From positions 4,300,501-4,364,500 of the forward strand of contig JAPNXP010000012.1 in NCBI GenBank assembly GCA_028753945.1: DNA of 64,000 bases, in the 5' to 3' direction. The notes beneath the pieces are model-generated. The model saw only the letters and a program-made list of their open reading frames with translations. It did no database searches and was not told where the DNA came from. This document shows positions 29,779 to 40,444 of this stretch, piece by piece (positions within the stretch are counted from its first letter, which is position 1; each line of letters starts with the position of its first letter). The stretch is from Hexactinellida sp. DTS-2022. Lineage: Eukaryota > Porifera > Hexactinellida. The position numbers were made by a program, and so were the translations under genes.

Positions 29779-32304
29779 TTATTTAAACGCGTGGAGATAG
29801 CTGTCCAGAGTTGACACGATTAACTCTGGGCTGCTCGGTCTGAACAAGAGTCGCGTCGTGACGTCAGAGAATCCCATAATCTTCTCAACATACACCCGAG
29901 TGCTGCCTCTCAGGTCGTACACATAAACACACTTATCCTCAGATCCTGTGGCGACGAATCTGCCACAAGGACTCACCTTGCAATCCACTGGCATTGCGTT
30001 GTTCTTATGCAAGCTATACTTAACGACACACCGGTTAACCCTCAGGTCCCACACTCGTATTCCCTCCTGCACTGCGCTGGTTAGAAACATGTTAAACGCG
30101 TCTGTTTGCACGCCGCAGTACTTGGAGCCCTCGTACTGGTGAATGCTGCTGGCCACGCGGTCTAGCTGCAAGCTCCCCACTTGCTTGTCTGCGTTGAGAT
30201 CGTGAATAGCTAGAGTCCGGTTGGAGAGCCCTAACAACGCTATGTGCGAGAAGAATGCATTGGCAGCCGAGCAGGCAGTGATGCTATGCGCTGGCTGATT
30301 TACTCTCAGGGCTACCTTCCAGGTATTCAGATTGAGGTATCGCTTTATATCGTCCGACTGCTTAACTGTGTTCTCCAACGCATACGCGTAGAGACAGAGC
30401 TCAGAGCCGTGAGTTAGCAGAATGAACTTGTCCAAGTAGAAGAACTGTATGTGTCCGACTGGCTGACTGGTGGAGTTTCCAATTGACAGGAGAGACCTGA
30501 GCCCTCGCACGTCCCACAGCAGGCACTCGGCGTTGCTGGCAGACACTAAGTGCTTCCCTGAATGGCTCCAACCCAGACATTCCACTCTACCAGTGTGGGC
30601 TCTAAGGACGCGAGGCTTATCATCAGCTGCGTAGAGCAGGTGTTTACAGCCGCTGGGATCTGACAGCAGAGCAATAGTGCTGTCTACAAGACCGCAGGCT
30701 AGAATCTCGCCGTCACTCGAACAAGACAGGCCGCTCACGCCTGCGTTCTGCTTAATCATTAGAACCTTGCCCTTCTCTTTGGAAGGAAACCGGTCTGATA
30801 TAGTGTACTCCTTCTTTCGTAAACAGGGCTGGGATTTGGAAATGGGACGTCTTGAGGAGAGAGATTTACAATTCTGAGGTGTGAACTTCTTGCTCTGGGC
30901 GGTTAGTCCGTAACCGGATGACTTTATCTTGGTGTGGAATACGATGGGTTGGTCCAGGGACTGCGTTTGCTTCTTGGACCTGTTGCCAGAGCTGGAGGCG
31001 GGCTTTGAGAATGATAGCGTTTCTCTGGAAATGGGTTTAGACAGCTGGAGAGACAGAGGGCTTGATTTGAGTAGCGGAGAGGTAGCCTGGAAGGTGAGAG
31101 GTTTGTCTAACTTCCATTCCTTGGACAGGTCTGGAATCTTGAATCTGATGAATAGAGTTATGTCGTGAGGGGACAGGATCGCGAGGAAGTAGTACTCCTG
31201 TGAAGAACTGGGGGAATGAGTGAATTGTGTGTGCGTAATACTCTTGGTGTGGGCTGCTATGCTACCTAGATCTTCCAGTAGGTTTGTTGTGTACTCAATA
31301 GTGCCTGTGTTTGAGTTTATGATGAGCAGAGATGACTCCGTGGTGAGTAGCAAGTAGGCGGGATGGGAGAGGGCAGGAGACAGGTAGGGGAGAGAGCACT
31401 CGTTGGTAGGCGAACAGAAATAGGCGCCAGTTAGATTCCAACTCTGATGAGATGTAGGAGCTTCTTCCTTCTGTGTTTCACTTTCACTGTTGATAGTTTG
31501 AATTGTGGCGTTTAAATTTGGGGTTTTTGGAATTGGAGAGAGAATGGGTTTGGCAGGAGAGGAAGGGGAGAACATAAAGTGTATTTTCATGTCGAGTTCA
31601 AAGGTCACGAAGCATTTCCTGACGTCACTGAACCACTCAAACAACCAGATAGTCCCGTCTGCAGCTCCTAGCATGACTACGTCCTGTGAGGGGTGTGTCT
31701 GAGTGGAAATGAGCGGAGAAGAAGAGAGGAGAGAGGACTCGTAGAGAGCTTTATTGTTCGAAATGTCCCAAATACGGAAGGTTCTATCTTGAGAACAGGT
31801 CACTACTAGATTGGTGTGGATAGAGAAAAAGGATAAACAAGTGATCGGGAGGCTGTGACCCTCAAAAATTGTATTCAATTCAAGGATTCTACCTAATTTG
31901 AAAACTAATAGTTTGGCACCAGAACAGCAAATTAGGAACGAAGATGATGGATTGAAACGCAACTGTGTTACAACATCACCGCTGCAGCAATCTAGCTCTG
32001 CGGTTATTTGCTGGTTTGTAGAGTTATCAGCTACAGGTACAGTCCATAGAGTTAGGCCAGTGTGTGTAGCAGAGGCGAGGGAGAGGGGAAGGGAAGGATT
32101 GTTACTTAAAGCAAGAGCAGTGACTGAAGATTCTAGATCTTGAAATTCAAATAAGCGTGGTGGTGCTAGACTATAGCACTGCACTAGTTTTGGATTGTCC
32201 GGAGAGAGTTGGCACCAGTAGAGAGTGCTGTTGTGTGTGGTGGTGGCTGTAGGCTGTAGGAGGGTGGGGGAGGTAAAGCCCTGCCATGAAGTTGTTAGGG
32301 GCAT
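29779..32304 (-). CDS. WDR27: WD repeat-containing protein 27
   Basis: 841 residues, close to the usual WDR27 length, in one exon. WD40 blades occupy the N-terminal half (ITCLSFFSIHTNLVVTCSQD then RTFRIWDISN) and the C-terminal half (VECLGWSHSGKHLVSASNAE, CKVSPCGRFVATGSEDKCVY). The central linker keeps the family-specific segment with VFHTKIKSSGYG and a following Arg/Ser-rich stretch, and the C-terminal part keeps DDIKRYL. These make WDR27 much more likely than a generic WD40 protein. WDR27 is a twin-propeller scaffold of poorly defined function. A pogo-type MITE lies only 23 bp upstream of the ATG, so the promoter or 5' leader may include transposon sequence. Confidence 0.88.
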   Translation of the reverse strand: MPLTTSWQGFTSPTLLQPTATTTHNSTLYWCQLSPDNPKLVQCYSLAPPRLFEFQDLESSVTALALSNNPSLPLSLASATHTGLTLWTVPVADNSTNQQITAELDCCSGDVVTQLRFNPSSSFLICCSGAKLLVFKLGRILELNTIFEGHSLPITCLSFFSIHTNLVVTCSQDRTFRIWDISNNKALYESSLLSSSPLISTQTHPSQDVVMLGAADGTIWLFEWFSDVRKCFVTFELDMKIHFMFSPSSPAKPILSPIPKTPNLNATIQTINSESETQKEEAPTSHQSWNLTGAYFCSPTNECSLPYLSPALSHPAYLLLTTESSLLIINSNTGTIEYTTNLLEDLGSIAAHTKSITHTQFTHSPSSSQEYYFLAILSPHDITLFIRFKIPDLSKEWKLDKPLTFQATSPLLKSSPLSLQLSKPISRETLSFSKPASSSGNRSKKQTQSLDQPIVFHTKIKSSGYGLTAQSKKFTPQNCKSLSSRRPISKSQPCLRKKEYTISDRFPSKEKGKVLMIKQNAGVSGLSCSSDGEILACGLVDSTIALLSDPSGCKHLLYAADDKPRVLRAHTGRVECLGWSHSGKHLVSASNAECLLWDVRGLRSLLSIGNSTSQPVGHIQFFYLDKFILLTHGSELCLYAYALENTVKQSDDIKRYLNLNTWKVALRVNQPAHSITACSAANAFFSHIALLGLSNRTLAIHDLNADKQVGSLQLDRVASSIHQYEGSKYCGVQTDAFNMFLTSAVQEGIRVWDLRVNRCVVKYSLHKNNAMPVDCKVSPCGRFVATGSEDKCVYVYDLRGSTRVYVEKIMGFSDVTTRLLFRPSSPELIVSTLDSYLHAFK

Positions 32305-32327
32305 TCAAATTATTACTAAACAGCTTG

Positions 32328-32438
32328 CAGTAGACTCTCGTTAATACGAACACAAGGGATCGTCGAAAATCTTATATTGTTTAACCGATATTTGACATAT
32401 TTCGCCTTATTCGTGTACGTATTAACGAGAGGCCACTG
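32328..32438. mobile_element. pogo-like MITE in the WDR27 5' region
   Basis: CAGTAGACTCTCGTTAATACG and CGTATTAACGAGAGGCCACTG are inverted repeats. TA follows the right end; the left flank is TG. It is 111 bp and ends 23 bp before the WDR27 ATG. Confidence 0.75.
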
Positions 32439-32693
32439 TAGATGTCTTTGGATTAATCAGAATTTTGTAATTCTTCTTAATCTATCGTTTTCTACCAAAT
32501 GCCATTAGCAAAAAATAACTTTCTTCAGCTGCAGGAAAAGCTAGATGTACAACAGAGTTTGCATAATATATTAATTTAGTCCAAATGTAGCTCTACAGGT
32601 ACATGATAAGATTTAATTAATGTTGTGCTGTAATTATCATATCCTTGCGCTAAGACAAACCCTGAACTCTTGGCACATTTAAATAGCCATAGC

Positions 32694-32891
32694 CAGGGTT
32701 TTTTTTAAGGCCGATCTTGGTGTAAAATTTGCACCAAGATTTTTTGGAATTACACCACGAATCCGGTCGGCAGCGGCCTCTGCAGTGTAGAATTACACCA
32801 CGATTAAGGGTCGGCCGCGGCCGATACAGTGTTGAGTTACACCAAGGCCGCGCTGAGTTGCACCAAGGTCTCAACCTTAAAAAAAACCCTG
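32694..32891. mobile_element. hAT MITE, TSD GCCATAGC
   Basis: Ends CAGGGTTTTTTTTAAGG and CCTTAAAAAAAACCCTG. The perfect duplication GCCATAGC is at 32686-32693 and 32892-32899. GGTGTAA and TTACACC motifs repeat inside. The same family forms the ends of 9463-10432. Confidence 0.9.
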
Positions 32892-33097
32892 GCCATAGCA
32901 TATATTTCGGTCTCACACATAAGTTTAATCTCAATAATCTGAGCCAAAATATGTTAACTGACAATGAAACCAGCTCTTACAAGGTTCAACACGTGTTATT
33001 GAGGTCTAGTTAATTATCAAAATAGTAATCAAATTTGTATGGAGAAGAGTGTTAGAGCACAATCTCAGAACTTGTGGTTTGGATGCTCACATTCATG

Positions 33098-33257
33098 CAG
33101 GGCCGGCGGAAGAGGGGCGGTTGGGGCGGCCTGGCCCGCCCCACTTTTTCTGTGATTTTGTGGTAATTTCCCGGGGGTGTTTTTTGACTCTGCAACCCTA
33201 ACAATTATCATCATAATACAAGGCCGCCCCACCTCTCACGAGCTTCCGCCGGCCCTG
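33098..33257. mobile_element. hAT MITE, TSD CATTCATG
   Basis: Ends CAGGGCCGGCGGAAG and CTTCCGCCGGCCCTG are perfect inverted repeats. The duplication CATTCATG is at 33090-33097 and 33258-33265. Confidence 0.92.
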
Positions 33258-33609
33258 CATTCATGCCTCTATTCAAATAATATACATTATGGGTAATGTT
33301 GTCGAATCGCCACAAATCACGCGGAAGATGTCGTTGTTTGAATATGTACGTATACGGTTCCTTTATTATTGTTTTTATCAATATAAATGTAGTAAGTAAA
33401 TTGGCAAGGCGAATTGATTTTTAACCTCAAATATACACATTTAAGCCCTCCAAAACAATTCCCATATTTGTACACAAGAAATAGTACACAAATTTTACTA
33501 TAAAATGAAGAATTGTATTAAGATAGGCTGATATCCGCTATCTCTAAACCTAAAGGGATATCAAAAATCTGTTCGAGATAGTGAATGTTTAAACCTTAAG
33601 GAGGAGTCC

Positions 33610-33958
33610 CAGGGTTGATAAAAATCATGATTTTTTTAAAAAAATCAAAAAAATCCGATTTTTTTGATTTAAATCAGAATTTTGATTTTAATTGTTTTTT
33701 TTTGCAATCTATATCACACTGGCGTATATTCTTTGGCTAATAGATTAATTACATTGTTAGTGACTCATTATCAATGTAATTTGACTCATTATCAATGTAT
33801 TTTTTCTTTTCGCAAAAAACAATAGACATAAAAAATCTGATTTAAATCAAAAAAGTCTTGATTTAAATCAAAAAAGTCCGACTTTTTGATTTAAATCAGA
33901 CTTCTTTGATTATAATCAGATTTTTGATTTAAATCATGATTTAAATCAAACAACCCTG
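33610..33958. mobile_element. hAT-like MITE of GATTTAAATC repeats
   Basis: Begins CAGGGTTGATAAAAATC and ends AAATCAAACAACCCTG. The interior is dominated by TGATTTAAATCA palindromes. Flanks AGGAGTCC and AGGAGGAC agree in 6 of 8 positions, an aged target duplication. Confidence 0.75.
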
Positions 33959-33971
33959 AGGAGGACTAAGT

Positions 33972-34096
33972 GAAAATCCCAAATTGCAGCTTGTGCCGAA
34001 GGTATTTCCCTTTGGAGGCACTACTAGTTACCAAACCACCAAATGTAGTGCCTCCAAAGGGAAATGCGTCGGCACAGGCTGCAATTTTGGATTTTT
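33972..34096. mobile_element. Element X, copy 4
   Basis: AAAATCCCAAATTGCAGC at the left, GCTGCAATTTTGGATTTTT at the right, with GGAGGCACTA-type internal arms. Confidence 0.7.
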
Positions 34097-34099
34097 TTA

Positions 34100-34736
34100 A
34101 TATTGTTTGTTTGTTTGTCCTGATTGTATTAAAGTGATGGGGGTATAGAAACTGTATGTAGTATAATTGAGATAGAAACTAACTTCCAAATGTTATAATA
34201 GGTAAACAAGTATGCTGATTTCTAATTACAAATTTCGCATTTACAAGTTTATAATATGAATATTTATTGTTGTTTAAGAAGTAAAATGCTACGGTGCACA
34301 AACAGTTGTTTATCCAAGCATTCCTGGACTAGATAATCTGACCATACACCCGGCACCTAATTAAGTGCCAACCCGGTACCTAAATCGATTCGAAAACCAC
34401 GCACTTTTTGACCACAACTGATGCCTGCCCGGCACCTTAAAGTGTCCCAAGCACCTATAGATAAACCCCTGGTTCTTACGTAGACGTAGAAATTTGCGGT
34501 TAAAATTTGTCTTGTCAATTTGCTTGCAAAAGTTATAATGATAGAACCATAAAAGGCCAATGTAGCGTATATATTAATGAAAACACCAACCTCGTATACA
34601 AGACGTATGTGTTTCTATTATCTAAGAATCACAAATCTGATTAATACGTATCTAAAATATTTAAGTGATATGTATAGCTACATTAGGTAATTATAGATAA
34701 TATAAAATACTTCGCAAACGAATTATTTATATTTTG
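34100..34736. other. No gene seen upstream of the transporter
   Basis: 34190-34270 resembles the GTTTACCTAT/AACAACAATAAATATTCAT repeat at 62740-62990, inverted. 34340-34460 has repeated GGCACCT motifs. No coding sequence is supported. Confidence 0.4.
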
Positions 34737-36209
34737 ATGTGTACAAGATTGTGTGGACACTCTAGTTTAACATTCATCTATGGGTGCTTTAATGTAATCA
34801 ACTTGTTATTGGCAACCTCATTTGTCATTATTCCCTATTGGTTTTACCATGCAGGACTATTGTTCGGGGTAGGATCGCTTTCTTTCTGTTTAGCCTCGTG
34901 TGGCATCGCTTCTTTTTGGGTGTTGGAATGTCTAGGAAGGACGAGCTTAATTCATAGAAATAATAAATATCCTTGTTTGGACGGAGAAGTTATTGCTTCC
35001 ATAGACAGTGATAGAAATTTTGAATTCAGTGAAATGTCGAAAATAATAATGGGTAAAATCTGTGAGTCTATCGTTTTACTGGTTATTATTGTAACAGACA
35101 TACCGTATATAGTTGCAGGAATTGTATCTGGGTCCCAAGCACTGGCCGTGAATATTCCCATCAATACAACTTTCTTCATAACTTGTACCAGTTCAGATTT
35201 TGATGCAGCTTTTTTACCAGTAGGAAATTGCTTGAATTGGTATCGTATGGTTGTAGTTACAGTTGGAATGATTGGAACTGTATTATCTTGTTTAAATAGC
35301 AAAAATCAGATTCAGGTACTCGTGTTTCTATCAATCTTGAGATTTATCGTGATGGGTTACATGATCTGTTTTTCTATATTTGTACTCAGAAATGAAAGAA
35401 CGAAAAATGATACAATTCCAACAAACTTTGTCACTAGTTTCGAATTCGATAAAGGAATGGTTGCAACAGGGGCATATTTTTCATTTGTGGGTCTCCCAAA
35501 TTTGATTCCTTCTATGACACACTCTATTAAAAACAAATCTCAACTCCGTTCAATGCTTGTCCTCTCACTCATTTTTTCTACTATCATATTGACATGCTAT
35601 GGGTCGGCATTAGCATTCGCTTTTGGAGCAAATATACATCAAAACAGTTTTTTGAACTTTAAACCTTATACTATGGGTAATCATACCACATCTCTAAAAG
35701 TTGCTTCACATCTTATTTTACTGTATCCTTGCTTAGATGGACTATCTAGCTTTATATATGGCGTTATTTTAGCTTCAAATTTAACCTTTTCTATGATGAC
35801 TAGGAAGGATTTTTCTGAAGTTTCCAAAAAAATTAGTTATCGTATGCTTAACTTGCTTATTTACCTCTGTTACTCAATCTTGTCTACAGCTATTTGTCTC
35901 TTTACATCGAATATCGTGACTGTTGTTTGTATTGTAGGAATCGGGAGCTATATATCGGATATAGTTTTTCCTTTTTTGCTACAGATTACTTCAATCAGAA
36001 AGTGTAGTCAATTATTTACACATTCTCCGGCTTCAAACTTAGAAAATAAATCTATCCTCAGAAAGGCGATACGTTTCTTGCTCAAATCTTCTTTTCCAAC
36101 ACCTTACTCAAGTTTCTATTCCAGTTATTTTATGGTCATAGCTCTAACAACAATTGTTACACTTGTCTTCCTAACTTCCTTCTATTACATAATTGCTTCA
36201 TTCATTTAG
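34737..36209 (+). CDS. Amino-acid transporter, AAAP family (SLC32/36/38-like)
   Basis: 490 residues from the first ATG (34737; the codon before it is TTG). About eleven hydrophobic segments are visible. The first helix has GCFNVINLLLATSFVIIPYW, fitting the AAAP N-terminal pattern (small residues, a conserved N, then P). A mid-protein segment, GMVATGAYFSFVGLPNLIPS, fits the TM6-like region. The final helix is near residues 465-488. The family moves amino acids by proton or sodium coupling across plasma or organelle membranes; substrate cannot be told. It is the only intact cellular gene here on the plus strand. It is single-exon and uses AT-rich codons, unlike GC-rich TRNAU1AP and NELFB. Confidence 0.78.
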   Translation: MCTRLCGHSSLTFIYGCFNVINLLLATSFVIIPYWFYHAGLLFGVGSLSFCLASCGIASFWVLECLGRTSLIHRNNKYPCLDGEVIASIDSDRNFEFSEMSKIIMGKICESIVLLVIIVTDIPYIVAGIVSGSQALAVNIPINTTFFITCTSSDFDAAFLPVGNCLNWYRMVVVTVGMIGTVLSCLNSKNQIQVLVFLSILRFIVMGYMICFSIFVLRNERTKNDTIPTNFVTSFEFDKGMVATGAYFSFVGLPNLIPSMTHSIKNKSQLRSMLVLSLIFSTIILTCYGSALAFAFGANIHQNSFLNFKPYTMGNHTTSLKVASHLILLYPCLDGLSSFIYGVILASNLTFSMMTRKDFSEVSKKISYRMLNLLIYLCYSILSTAICLFTSNIVTVVCIVGIGSYISDIVFPFLLQITSIRKCSQLFTHSPASNLENKSILRKAIRFLLKSSFPTPYSSFYSSYFMVIALTTIVTLVFLTSFYYIIASFI

Positions 36210-36878
36210 GTATTTATTATTCTACTAGTGCTAATAATTCAGATGTATTAAATAGAGTGTAGTATCGGTATACACGTACCCTAATATAGATTGGGAGGAA
36301 CTCTTTAGGGAATCAGATCGCGAATCATACAAGTACAAATTAGAGCAGAGTGTAATTCTTCATTCATGTTTCCTATGAGCTTTTAATCTATAAAGGATTC
36401 TCAAAAGTGGTTCCATTGGACTCGCAATGGTTGATTACCCCATACACAATGCAAATTATGCCAATAGGAAGTATAGTTTAGCTTAGAATAAAATTACAAA
36501 ACTGGACTGTTATTTTCTACTATGATTCGGCATCTTGTAAAGCCGTATTATAGTAAGGCCATGATATGTATGTACGTGACTACGTGTATATATTTGTTTG
36601 TATGTTCCGAGTTGATTGAAGAAACTGGACAGTTTCCAAATCTGATTTTTGGCACATAGGGGTAACTTTCGGCCCCCGACAACAAGTTGAGGTTTCCACT
36701 CAAAATTTCTCACACCTCGACAAGTTATGACGTCATTGTCACATTTTGAGAAGCATTAAAATTGATTTAATCGCACTGCCGCGAATCGCGCTAGTTATAA
36801 AGCCAGTGGTTACAATACTGGCCCACTACATAGTAGTCGGCACAGTAAAAATAGATTTTTAAACCAAATAATTGTATA
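36210..36878. repeat. No gene seen; old fold-back fragment
   Basis: 36395-36560 is a diverged copy of the 62-430 arm (GACTCGCAATGGTTGATTAC and the GGCC-containing end). 36815-36850 carries the TAGTCGGCACAGTA motif found at F1 ends. Confidence 0.55.
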
Positions 36879-37066
36879 CAGTAGAACCTCATCAATACGA
36901 ACACCAGCGGACGGTAAATTTGTTCGCTTTATCCGGACTCCGGAGTTCGTATCAACCGGAGTAATACCCATTGGATAGCCATTGTAGGGACAGATTTTGT
37001 GGAACTGTTTGTTCGTCTTATTCGGAAATTCGTATTAACCGTGTACGTACTAACGAGGTTCTACTG
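36879..37066. mobile_element. pogo-like MITE
   Basis: CAGTAGAACCTCATCAATACG and GTACTAACGAGGTTCTACTG are inverted repeats with TA on both flanks. The end is close to canonical Tigger ends. Confidence 0.82.
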
Positions 37067-37159
37067 TATTATTATTTTATTTGTATCCCATCAAATCTAA
37101 TTTTAGTGCCCTCACTTATAACCTTACTAATATCAGCATATTCATCACTTTTATCATAA

Positions 37160-37335
37160 TTTACAGTAAGGCGGCCTTACCTTTTCTAAAAGATCGGAAT
37201 GTAGGATCGAAATTTATGCAAAAAAAATGATCGCGATCTCCATTTCGATCGTTCTGTAAAATACGATCGACGATCCTGCTTCGATCGTCAAAAAAGGATC
37301 GCGATCTTTGATCGTTCGATCCTAATGCCCTAGTA
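37160..37335. repeat. GATCG-rich palindromic patch
   Basis: At least ten GATCG/CGATC motifs in about 160 bp, including ATCGCGATC palindromes. A GTAAGGCGGCCTTAC hairpin is at its left edge. Probably a decayed inverted-repeat element. Confidence 0.5.
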
Positions 37336-37336
37336 C

Positions 37337-38060
37337 TAAGGCCATATAAAATAAAGAACTTGTTTTCATCCCCGTCCGTCCCAAATTTTACCACCCGTCC
37401 GGAATATTTTATTGTTATCTTATAAACATAATCGTACAGATATTAGCTATAAACTTGTGTAAAGTACTACTAAATGTATAATTAATCTTGTTTTAGGGAA
37501 TTACTTTAATTATTTGGGGCATTATCATGTGATTTTCTAAGTAAATTAAATATTTATATTTATTGTTTGGCATGCATAGGATAATGCTATTTGCATAAGG
37601 CCACTGTTAATGACAATATTGTTTCAGCTCCACAGGAAGTCTATCAGAGGATGCGGGCGGGCGGCATCTCATTATTTGATGACGACATAGTTAATAATTA
37701 TCTGAGCAAATATTCTAATTTGTGAGTGCTTATTGATAATATATGCAATCGTTGGGTAATAATGCTTGTTTAGGTTCTAATTTTGTTACCAGCTAATTAT
37801 GGCTATTTTAGAGTGTGTCCTCCAAAAATTGGCAACGAACAGTGGCCTTACTTGAAATGTAGGTGTAATAATGGAAATAATGACAAAATGACAATATTCG
37901 TGCGGGAGTGAAATCTGACGCGGGCGGTGGAGCTGAAACAAGATTCCAACAAACAGTGGCCTAATAATGGAAATAAAAAATAAAAATAAAATCCCTTCCG
38001 CCGTCCCTATTTTCTGAAAAAATCCGGATGATAAACAATTAATTTATTTTACATGGCCTA
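37337..38060. mobile_element. AAGGCCA(T/C)ATAAAATAAA element, copy 2, with nested MITE
   Basis: The outer ends match 23644-24006. A second inverted-repeat element is inserted at about 37598-37965, with ends AAGGCCACTGTT and AACAGTGGCCT and subterminal TGTTTCAGCTCCAC. The outer sequence resumes on either side of it. Confidence 0.65.
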
Positions 38061-39432
38061 ATCTAGAATTTAGATACCATTTATCAGGTATCCTAGATTT
38101 GAACAAGAACTATGACTTCTAAACTCGGACAAATATGTCCAAATTTAGACACCGTTAATTCCCTTAACTAAAGGCTGTATTGATTATCTACCTTAAAAGG
38201 AATTGTTCATAATAAGTTTAGTTCAAAAATATTATTAGGGACAGATATGGGGAATGACAATCTAAATCAATCAATTAATACCCTACTTACTTGTGTGGTA
38301 GATTAAACTTTTATCTATGATTAGATAATGTCAAAAATGTAGTTGGTGTTTATTCCGAGCGGCCCGCATCGCTCACTCACTTTATGTACGCATAAAATAC
38401 ATTTTACATAATACATTTTTAGGAATGCATCATTTGCCCAATTGTTTATACGATGGGATCTCTCATAACGGCTCTCCGAGAAGCAGACAACCTCTGCAGA
38501 ACGGACGAATCTTGTAGCATTGATTTAATTTAATATAACATAAATTAGACAGTCGAACTCTCTTTCAAATACAATGGGTTTTAAATTCCCGACCTCCTCA
38601 GAACAAACCAACACACAACAATCCTGTTTTAGAAAATAAATTTTGTTTTGAGTTTTGGCAAGATTACTGAAAGTAGAGTCTATAAACTTTATTGCCAAAA
38701 TATATTTCTCTAGTGAGTAACTGCATTAAATAAACCCAAGAAAAGAAAACCGACACATAATATATAGAATTATTATTTACGTACATTTTAAAGTAATTAA
38801 TTAATTAATATAATTTATATGTATGAGATAGACAATACTTGTAACAACAATAATAATTAGGTAATATCTGTTGAGTAATTGTAGACATAGTACATAGTAG
38901 GTGAGTTCTCAGTGCTTCAAGTCTGAATTCTTCAAATATACGGATAAAAGCTGACAAAGTTTGCATCCAAAATAAAAACACAAAACATCAATCTGTGAGC
39001 GCACAGCAACAACGAGAATTACATATAAATGTAAGGCGAGACATAACACAGGAAATAAACATATAATGTATAGACGCATTGGTCTGACGCCAGGATCGAA
39101 TCAACACAAACAGTATAGATAAGAGCATGTAGCGGTAGTGCAAGAGAGGGGTTGCGAATTACTGTATTAATTAACCGTAAATGTAACAGGAATACTCTTG
39201 GACATAAATATAGACAACCTAACTTGTATGAAGTAATTAACTTGAATCCATCTACACAGACGGAAGATTATTGCCATATAAAGTGCAGTCTTCGTTTGAA
39301 ACAAATAGTAATTAGTTAACCTATAGGATACTCAGTGTAAAGTGTAAAATATTTCTGTTGTATACATACATGTATGTTTGTATGTATGTACTGCTACAAG
39401 TTTTAAAAGTGTGACTGTTCGGCCATAAAAAG
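38061..39432. other. No gene seen; downstream of TRNAU1AP
   Basis: AT-rich, with few repeats in 38700-39430. It is the likely 3' UTR and downstream region of TRNAU1AP. A GTATGTATGTA run is at 39375-39390. Confidence 0.4.
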
Positions 39433-40377
39433 CTATGAAATCTGCGGTATGGTAGGGGAGATGAAGCCCCATTGTGTCCCGTCTCGCTCGAGGAACATTT
39501 TCTCCTCATTTCGCAGAAACTCATAATTCCTTACATCCATGTCGAAGGGTGCTCTCGGGTTGAATGCGAATGTGTCACAAAGCGCAGCTGCTCCCGGATA
39601 CCCCGCCTCGGGGGGCATCTGGTAGTGCGGCATTGCGGTCTGGTAGTAGTACGGCTGGTGCATGTAGGGAGAGGAGACCGGATAGGAGTCCATCCAGCCC
39701 GGGGTGGACATGTGCGCTGGGCCCGAGACGTAGTAGGGGGTCTGTGAGGGGTAGTAGTACTGCACGAGAGGGGCGGCGCCCGGGGACCCCCCGGCGCCTG
39801 GCGGGCTGTGGTGTCCGGAGCTAGGCGGACTGCTGCCGCCGGGAAGGTTCTTCTTGGGAACCGCGATTCGCACCTTGATGGCTCGAGTCCCCAGTCCAGG
39901 GATACTCTCCATCTCCAGGAGCGCGCGCTGCTGCTCCTGCTCCTCCGTGAAGCGCACGAACCCGTAGCCCTTGCTCTTCCCACTCGCGTCCTGGACAACG
40001 CGCGCGGCCCGGCAAGAGGGGAAGCGGTTCTGGAAGAAGTCGAGCAGCATGATGTCGGTCACCTCGTTGCTCAGGTCCCCCACGTACAGACTGAACTCCG
40101 GGGCGTTTCCGCTCGCGTAGTTCAGCTTGAAGTAGCGGAGCGGGTCTGAGGTGGGGATGGGGTGTCCGTTGTGCCGCCGCATGATGTACTCTATATCAGC
40201 GCCGTCTCCGAAGTCCACAAAGCAGTAACCGGCCGGGAGCCCGGTGTGCTTGTTACGGATGACGCGTACATCCATAACCTTTTCCCCCGCCTGTTCAAAC
40301 GCTTTCGCGATATACTCCTCAGTCATGTAGTTATCCAGCTCTCCCATCCACAGCACTGACTGCTTATTGTGCATCAT
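39433..40377 (-). CDS. TRNAU1AP: tRNA selenocysteine 1-associated protein 1 (SECp43)
   Basis: 314 residues in one exon. Two RRMs: RNP2 LWMGEL (9-14) with RNP1 AGYCFVDF (49-56), and RNP2 LYVGDL (97-102) with RNP1 KGYGFVRF (136-143). The linkers SVLWMGELDNYMTEEYI, RYFKLNYASG and FPSCRAARVV match SECp43 rather than other RRM proteins. The C-terminal third is rich in Pro, Tyr and Gly (residues 180-270), replacing the Tyr/Gln-rich tail of vertebrate SECp43. The protein binds Sec tRNA and supports selenoprotein synthesis. The coding region is clearly GC-rich compared with its flanks. Confidence 0.9.
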   Translation of the reverse strand: MMHNKQSVLWMGELDNYMTEEYIAKAFEQAGEKVMDVRVIRNKHTGLPAGYCFVDFGDGADIEYIMRRHNGHPIPTSDPLRYFKLNYASGNAPEFSLYVGDLSNEVTDIMLLDFFQNRFPSCRAARVVQDASGKSKGYGFVRFTEEQEQQRALLEMESIPGLGTRAIKVRIAVPKKNLPGGSSPPSSGHHSPPGAGGSPGAAPLVQYYYPSQTPYYVSGPAHMSTPGWMDSYPVSSPYMHQPYYYQTAMPHYQMPPEAGYPGAAALCDTFAFNPRAPFDMDVRNYEFLRNEEKMFLERDGTQWGFISPTIPQIS

Positions 40378-40433
40378 TTTAGAACCAAGCTAATAGAATG
40401 TAGAAATTGAGTATTGGGTAACTACAGTTAGCG

Positions 40434-40441
40434 CTTTTATA
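40434..40441 (-). promoter_or_regulatory. TATA box of TRNAU1AP
   Basis: TATAAAAG on the minus strand, 57-64 bp upstream of the ATG. The spacing allows a short 5' UTR. Inferred from position only. Confidence 0.5.
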
Positions 40442-40444
40442 CTA

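Noticed and set aside
31440-31475. CTGATGAG core resembling a second hammerhead
   Set aside because: No stem II followed by GAA and no matching stem III; it lies within WDR27 antisense. CTGATGA at 56095 fails for the same reason.
39000-39430. SECIS element or selenoprotein next to TRNAU1AP
   Set aside because: I could not identify a SECIS core (ATGA ... AA ... GA) with convincing pairing, nor an in-frame TGA gene.
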